A stretch of DNA of 64,000 bases. It comes from Rhodoferax sp. (GTDB lineage: Bacteria > Pseudomonadota > Gammaproteobacteria > Burkholderiales > Burkholderiaceae_C). The stretch lies in contig NZ_JAUYQD010000034.1 in assembly GCF_030697375.1 (NCBI RefSeq), positions 1 through 64,000 of the forward strand, given 5' to 3'. Below the pieces are notes generated by a model. It was not told the DNA's origin, did not search any database, and worked only from the letters and a program-made list of their open reading frames with translations. The position numbers and the translations under genes are program-made. This document shows positions 61,455 through 64,000 of this stretch, one piece after another (positions within the stretch are counted from its first letter, which is position 1; the number at the start of each line of letters is the position of its first letter).

Positions 61455-61485
61455 TTGACCTTCCCACCATGGGAAGGAATACGAT
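61455..61485 (+). promoter_or_regulatory. CueR-type promoter of copA
   Basis: TTGACC (61455-61460) and TACGAT (61480-61485) are 19 bp apart. Between them, dyad CCTTCCCA and TGGGAAGG around CCA (61458-61478) fits the CueR consensus more tightly than the copZ site. The copA ATG follows 6 bp after the -10 box, implying a short or leaderless transcript or a later start. Confidence 0.8.
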
Positions 61486-61491
61486 AACCTT

Positions 61492-63822
61492 ATGACTACT
61501 CCAACCATCACCTTGCCCGCCCCCGCTTCGCTCGACATCGGTGTCGGCGGCATGACCTGCGCCTCTTGTGTGGCGCGGGTGGAAAAAGCCCTGAAAAAAG
61601 TGCCCGGCGTGCAGGACGCCACGGTGAATCTGGCCACCGAGTCGGCGCGCATCGTGTTCGCCCCCGCCGAGCAGATGGACGCCCGTTTACGCCGTGCGGT
61701 GCGCGACGCCGGCTACGAACCCCGCGCCGCCGACGCGGTGATGGACGCCACGGAGCTGTCCCCTTGGGCCGGTTTTGGGCCGGTGGCCCTGGGGCTGGCC
61801 TTGTCCACCCCGCTGGTGGTGCCCATGGTGGGCGACCTGCTGGGCCAGCACTGGATGCTGTCGGCGTTCTGGCAGTTTGTGCTGGCCACGCCGGTGCAGT
61901 TCATCCTGGGGGCGCACTTTTACACCGGGGGCTGGCATGCCCTGAAGGCGCGCACCGGCAATATGGACTTGCTGGTGTCCATCGGCACCACGGCGGGCTG
62001 GGCGCTGTCCATGTGGCTGTGGCTCACGGCCGAGCCCGGGGCCATGGTGCACCTGTACTTTGAAGGCTCGGCGCTGGTGATCACGCTGGTGATGCTGGGC
62101 AAGTGGCTGGAGGCCCGCGCCAAGCGCCAGACCACCGCCGCCATCCGCGCCCTGCATGCCTTGCGCCCGGAGGTGGCGCACCTGATCGGGCTCGACGGCG
62201 AAGTGGACGTGCCGGTGGCAGAGGTGCTGGTGGGCGACCGGCTGGTGGTCAAGCCCGGCGAGCGTTTTCCGGTGGACGGGCTGCTGCTGGAGGGCACGAC
62301 GCAGGTGGACGAATCCATGCTCACCGGCGAGCCGCTGCCGGTGGAGAAAACCCCGGCGCAGAATCCGGCGCCCGGGGCCGCACCCGATTTGGCGGCCCTG
62401 CTCACGGGTGGCTCCATCAACGGCGAAGGCCGGGTGGTGATGCAGGTGCGCGCCGTGGGGGTGGACACCGTGCTGTCGCGCATCATCCGGCTGGTGGAAG
62501 ACGCGCAGGCCGCCAAAGCGCCCCTGCAGCGCATGGTGGACCAGGTGAGTGCGGTGTTTGTGCCGGTGGTGCTGGTCATTGCGCTGCTGACCCTGCTGGG
62601 CTGGTGGCTGAGCGGCCACGCGTTTGCCCAGTCGCTGATTTACGCGGTGGCGGTGCTGGTGATCGCCTGCCCCTGCGCGCTGGGGCTGGCCACGCCGGTG
62701 GCCATCATGGCGGGCACCGGCGTGGCGGCGCAGCACGGCATTTTGATCAAGGACGCCCAGGCGCTGGAACTGGCGCACAAAGTCGATGTGGTCGCTTTTG
62801 ACAAAACCGGCACCCTGACCGTGGGGCGGCCGCAATTGACGGCGCTGTTGCCTGCGGTGGCGAATGCCGCTGCCACGACTCCTGCGGCGGTGGTGTGGAT
62901 GGACGCCGACACACTGCTGCAGACTGCCGCCAGCCTGCAAAGCGGCAGCGAACACCCGCTGGCGCACGCCGTGGTGCGAGCCGCGCAAGCCAAAGGGCTG
63001 CCCATCACCGCACCGGACAATGTGCGCGCCGTGCCCGGCCGGGGCACCGAAGGCGAGGTGGCGGGGCGCAGCTTTGTGATCGGCAGCCTGCGCTGGATGG
63101 ACGAACTCGGCGTCGATACCTCGGCCCTGGCCGCCGAGGCCGCCGCTTTGCAGGCGCAGGGTGCCACGGTGTCGGCGATGGCAGAGCGCAGGACCTCCGG
63201 CCCGGGTGCCGCTGCGCCCTCCCAAGACAAGGAGGTCTCCTATGTCTTGTGCGCTTTGCTGGCCTTTGGCGATGAACCCAAACCCGGCGCCAAGGAGGCG
63301 CTGGCGGCCCTGCGCGCGCGCGGCATCAAAACCGTGATGATCTCCGGCGACAACCAAGGCGCCGCCGAAGCCATGGCCCGCCGCCTGGGCCTGCGCCCGG
63401 AAGAGGGCGAAGTCATGGCCGAGGTGCTGCCCGGCGACAAGGCGGCGAAAGTGATGGCGTTGAAGGAGGGCGGGCACACCGTGGCCATGGTCGGTGACGG
63501 CGTCAATGATGCCCCCGCACTGGCCGCCGCCGATGTCGGCATGGCCATGGGCAACGGCACCGATGTGGCCATGCACGCGGCGGGCATCACCCTGATGCGC
63601 GGCGACCCGCTGCTGGTGGCCGCCGCGCTGGACATCTCGGGCCGCACGGTGGCCAAAATCCGGCAAAACCTGTTCTGGGCCTTTGCCTACAACGTGGCCG
63701 GCATCCCGCTGGCCGCGCTGGGCTTTTTGAACCCCGTGGTGGCCGGCGCGGCCATGGCCATGAGCTCGGTCAGTGTGATGAGCAATGCGCTGCTGCTCAA
63801 ACGTTGGAAGCCGGGAAAGTGA
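61492..63822 (+). CDS. copA: Cu(I) P1B-type ATPase CopA
   Basis: The 776-residue copper-exporting ATPase has one N-terminal HMA domain (GMTCASC, Cys23/Cys26), TGES-like TGEPLP actuator segment, the Cu-transport CPC motif ([12 protein letters not shown]), phosphorylated DKTGTLT, EHPLAHA nucleotide motif, and [10 protein letters not shown]. It exports Cu(I) across the inner membrane. Placed after the CueR promoter. Confidence 0.96.
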   Translation: MTTPTITLPAPASLDIGVGGMTCASCVARVEKALKKVPGVQDATVNLATESARIVFAPAEQMDARLRRAVRDAGYEPRAADAVMDATELSPWAGFGPVALGLALSTPLVVPMVGDLLGQHWMLSAFWQFVLATPVQFILGAHFYTGGWHALKARTGNMDLLVSIGTTAGWALSMWLWLTAEPGAMVHLYFEGSALVITLVMLGKWLEARAKRQTTAAIRALHALRPEVAHLIGLDGEVDVPVAEVLVGDRLVVKPGERFPVDGLLLEGTTQVDESMLTGEPLPVEKTPAQNPAPGAAPDLAALLTGGSINGEGRVVMQVRAVGVDTVLSRIIRLVEDAQAAKAPLQRMVDQVSAVFVPVVLVIALLTLLGWWLSGHAFAQSLIYAVAVLVIACPCALGLATPVAIMAGTGVAAQHGILIKDAQALELAHKVDVVAFDKTGTLTVGRPQLTALLPAVANAAATTPAAVVWMDADTLLQTAASLQSGSEHPLAHAVVRAAQAKGLPITAPDNVRAVPGRGTEGEVAGRSFVIGSLRWMDELGVDTSALAAEAAALQAQGATVSAMAERRTSGPGAAAPSQDKEVSYVLCALLAFGDEPKPGAKEALAALRARGIKTVMISGDNQGAAEAMARRLGLRPEEGEVMAEVLPGDKAAKVMALKEGGHTVAMVGDGVNDAPALAAADVGMAMGNGTDVAMHAAGITLMRGDPLLVAAALDISGRTVAKIRQNLFWAFAYNVAGIPLAALGFLNPVVAGAAMAMSSVSVMSNALLLKRWKPGK

Positions 63823-63866
63823 TGAGGTGAATCGGGTTGTAGACCACGTGGAGCGTGTGCAGACGG

Positions 63867-64000
63867 CTAGGCCATCTGCGCCAGCCAGTCGGCCCAGTAG
63901 TCGATGCAGGCGCGTATTTTGGGCAGGCGGTGGCGCTCTGGCAGCATCATGGCGTAGATGGGGACGCGGGGGTTGTCAAAGTGGTCTTGCAGCAGCGGCA
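63867..64000 (-). CDS. LysR-type regulator, C-terminal end (partial)
   Basis: The minus strand carries 43 C-terminal residues of a LysR-family regulator before a stop at 63867-63869: RVPIYAMMLPERHRLPKIRACIDYWADWL matches the effector-domain end of that family. The remainder is outside the window. Confidence 0.75.
   Translation of the reverse strand, partial: PLLQDHFDNPRVPIYAMMLPERHRLPKIRACIDYWADWLAQMA

Overview
This GC-rich window looks like a chromosomal segment of a nitrogen-fixing betaproteobacterium. The housekeeping genes and the short dispersed repeats suggest a Comamonadaceae-type genome (Rhodoferax, Polaromonas, Leptothrix or Rubrivivax-like), but that assignment is inference because no rRNA is present. 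The left half (about 0.2-33.2 kb) is a large molybdenum nitrogenase (nif) region. The right half (33.6-64 kb) is ordinary chromosome.

Nif layout. A leftward ISC operon (iscS-iscU-erpA-iscA-hscA-fdx, without hscB or iscR) has a sigma-54 promoter and lies back to back with nifA. NifA carries the four-cysteine motif of oxygen-sensitive NifA proteins, and no nifL is seen. After a short stretch of toxin-antitoxin relics (hepT with a broken mntA, and an orphan DUF1778 antitoxin) comes a long rightward operon: nifB-fdxN-nifIscA-lrv-nifZ-nifZ2-unknown-nifS-nifT-unknown-DegT-like-SIR2-like-fdx. It converges, across a bidirectional terminator, on the leftward genes nifQ, fmdB-like, a deleted ArsC/NifO-like gene, draG, draT, an unknown gene and a group II truncated globin. 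The globin operon diverges from nifHDK; one NifA site sits midway between two sigma-54 promoters. nifHDK is followed by three small unknown genes, an accessory stretch (ankyrin protein, ParD-like/methionine aminopeptidase pair), then nifE-nifN-nifX-DUF269-DUF683-fdxB under another NifA/sigma-54 promoter. nifU, nifV, nifW and nifM are not in the window, so the ISC set probably supplies Fe-S clusters in place of NifU.

How it works together. NifA with sigma-54 RNA polymerase is predicted to drive nifB, nifHDK, nifENX, the globin-draTG operon and the ISC operon; nifQ has a NifA site but a poor promoter. DraT/DraG would switch NifH off and on by ADP-ribosylation of Arg102. The ferredoxins FdxN and FdxB and a 2Fe-2S ferredoxin supply electrons for cofactor synthesis or nitrogenase.

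Right half. It holds a PhnA-like zinc ribbon, DAHP synthase, an alternative IF-1, a cNMP-GGDEF protein, Lrp, an NRDE protein, a phosphoesterase, minCDE, a duplicated DnaA-box-rich element, an alpha/beta hydrolase, a diguanylate cyclase, NnrU-like, DUF2788 and DUF2189 proteins, ProQ, a cysteine-less glutaredoxin homologue, an ABC1/UbiB kinase, a metallo-aminopeptidase, a CpxP-like protein, RdgC, a dienelactone hydrolase, a glycine-zipper protein, a hybrid histidine kinase with a REC-only partner, a Crp/Fnr regulator, and a copper module (copZ-cueR, copA) interrupted by a Fic-like gene. Eight copies of a roughly 60-bp repeat ending in an AGCTAT...ATAGC stem are scattered through the window, one of them inside a coding region. 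A second, roughly 95-bp repeat fills both the nifH-nifD and nifD-nifK gaps.
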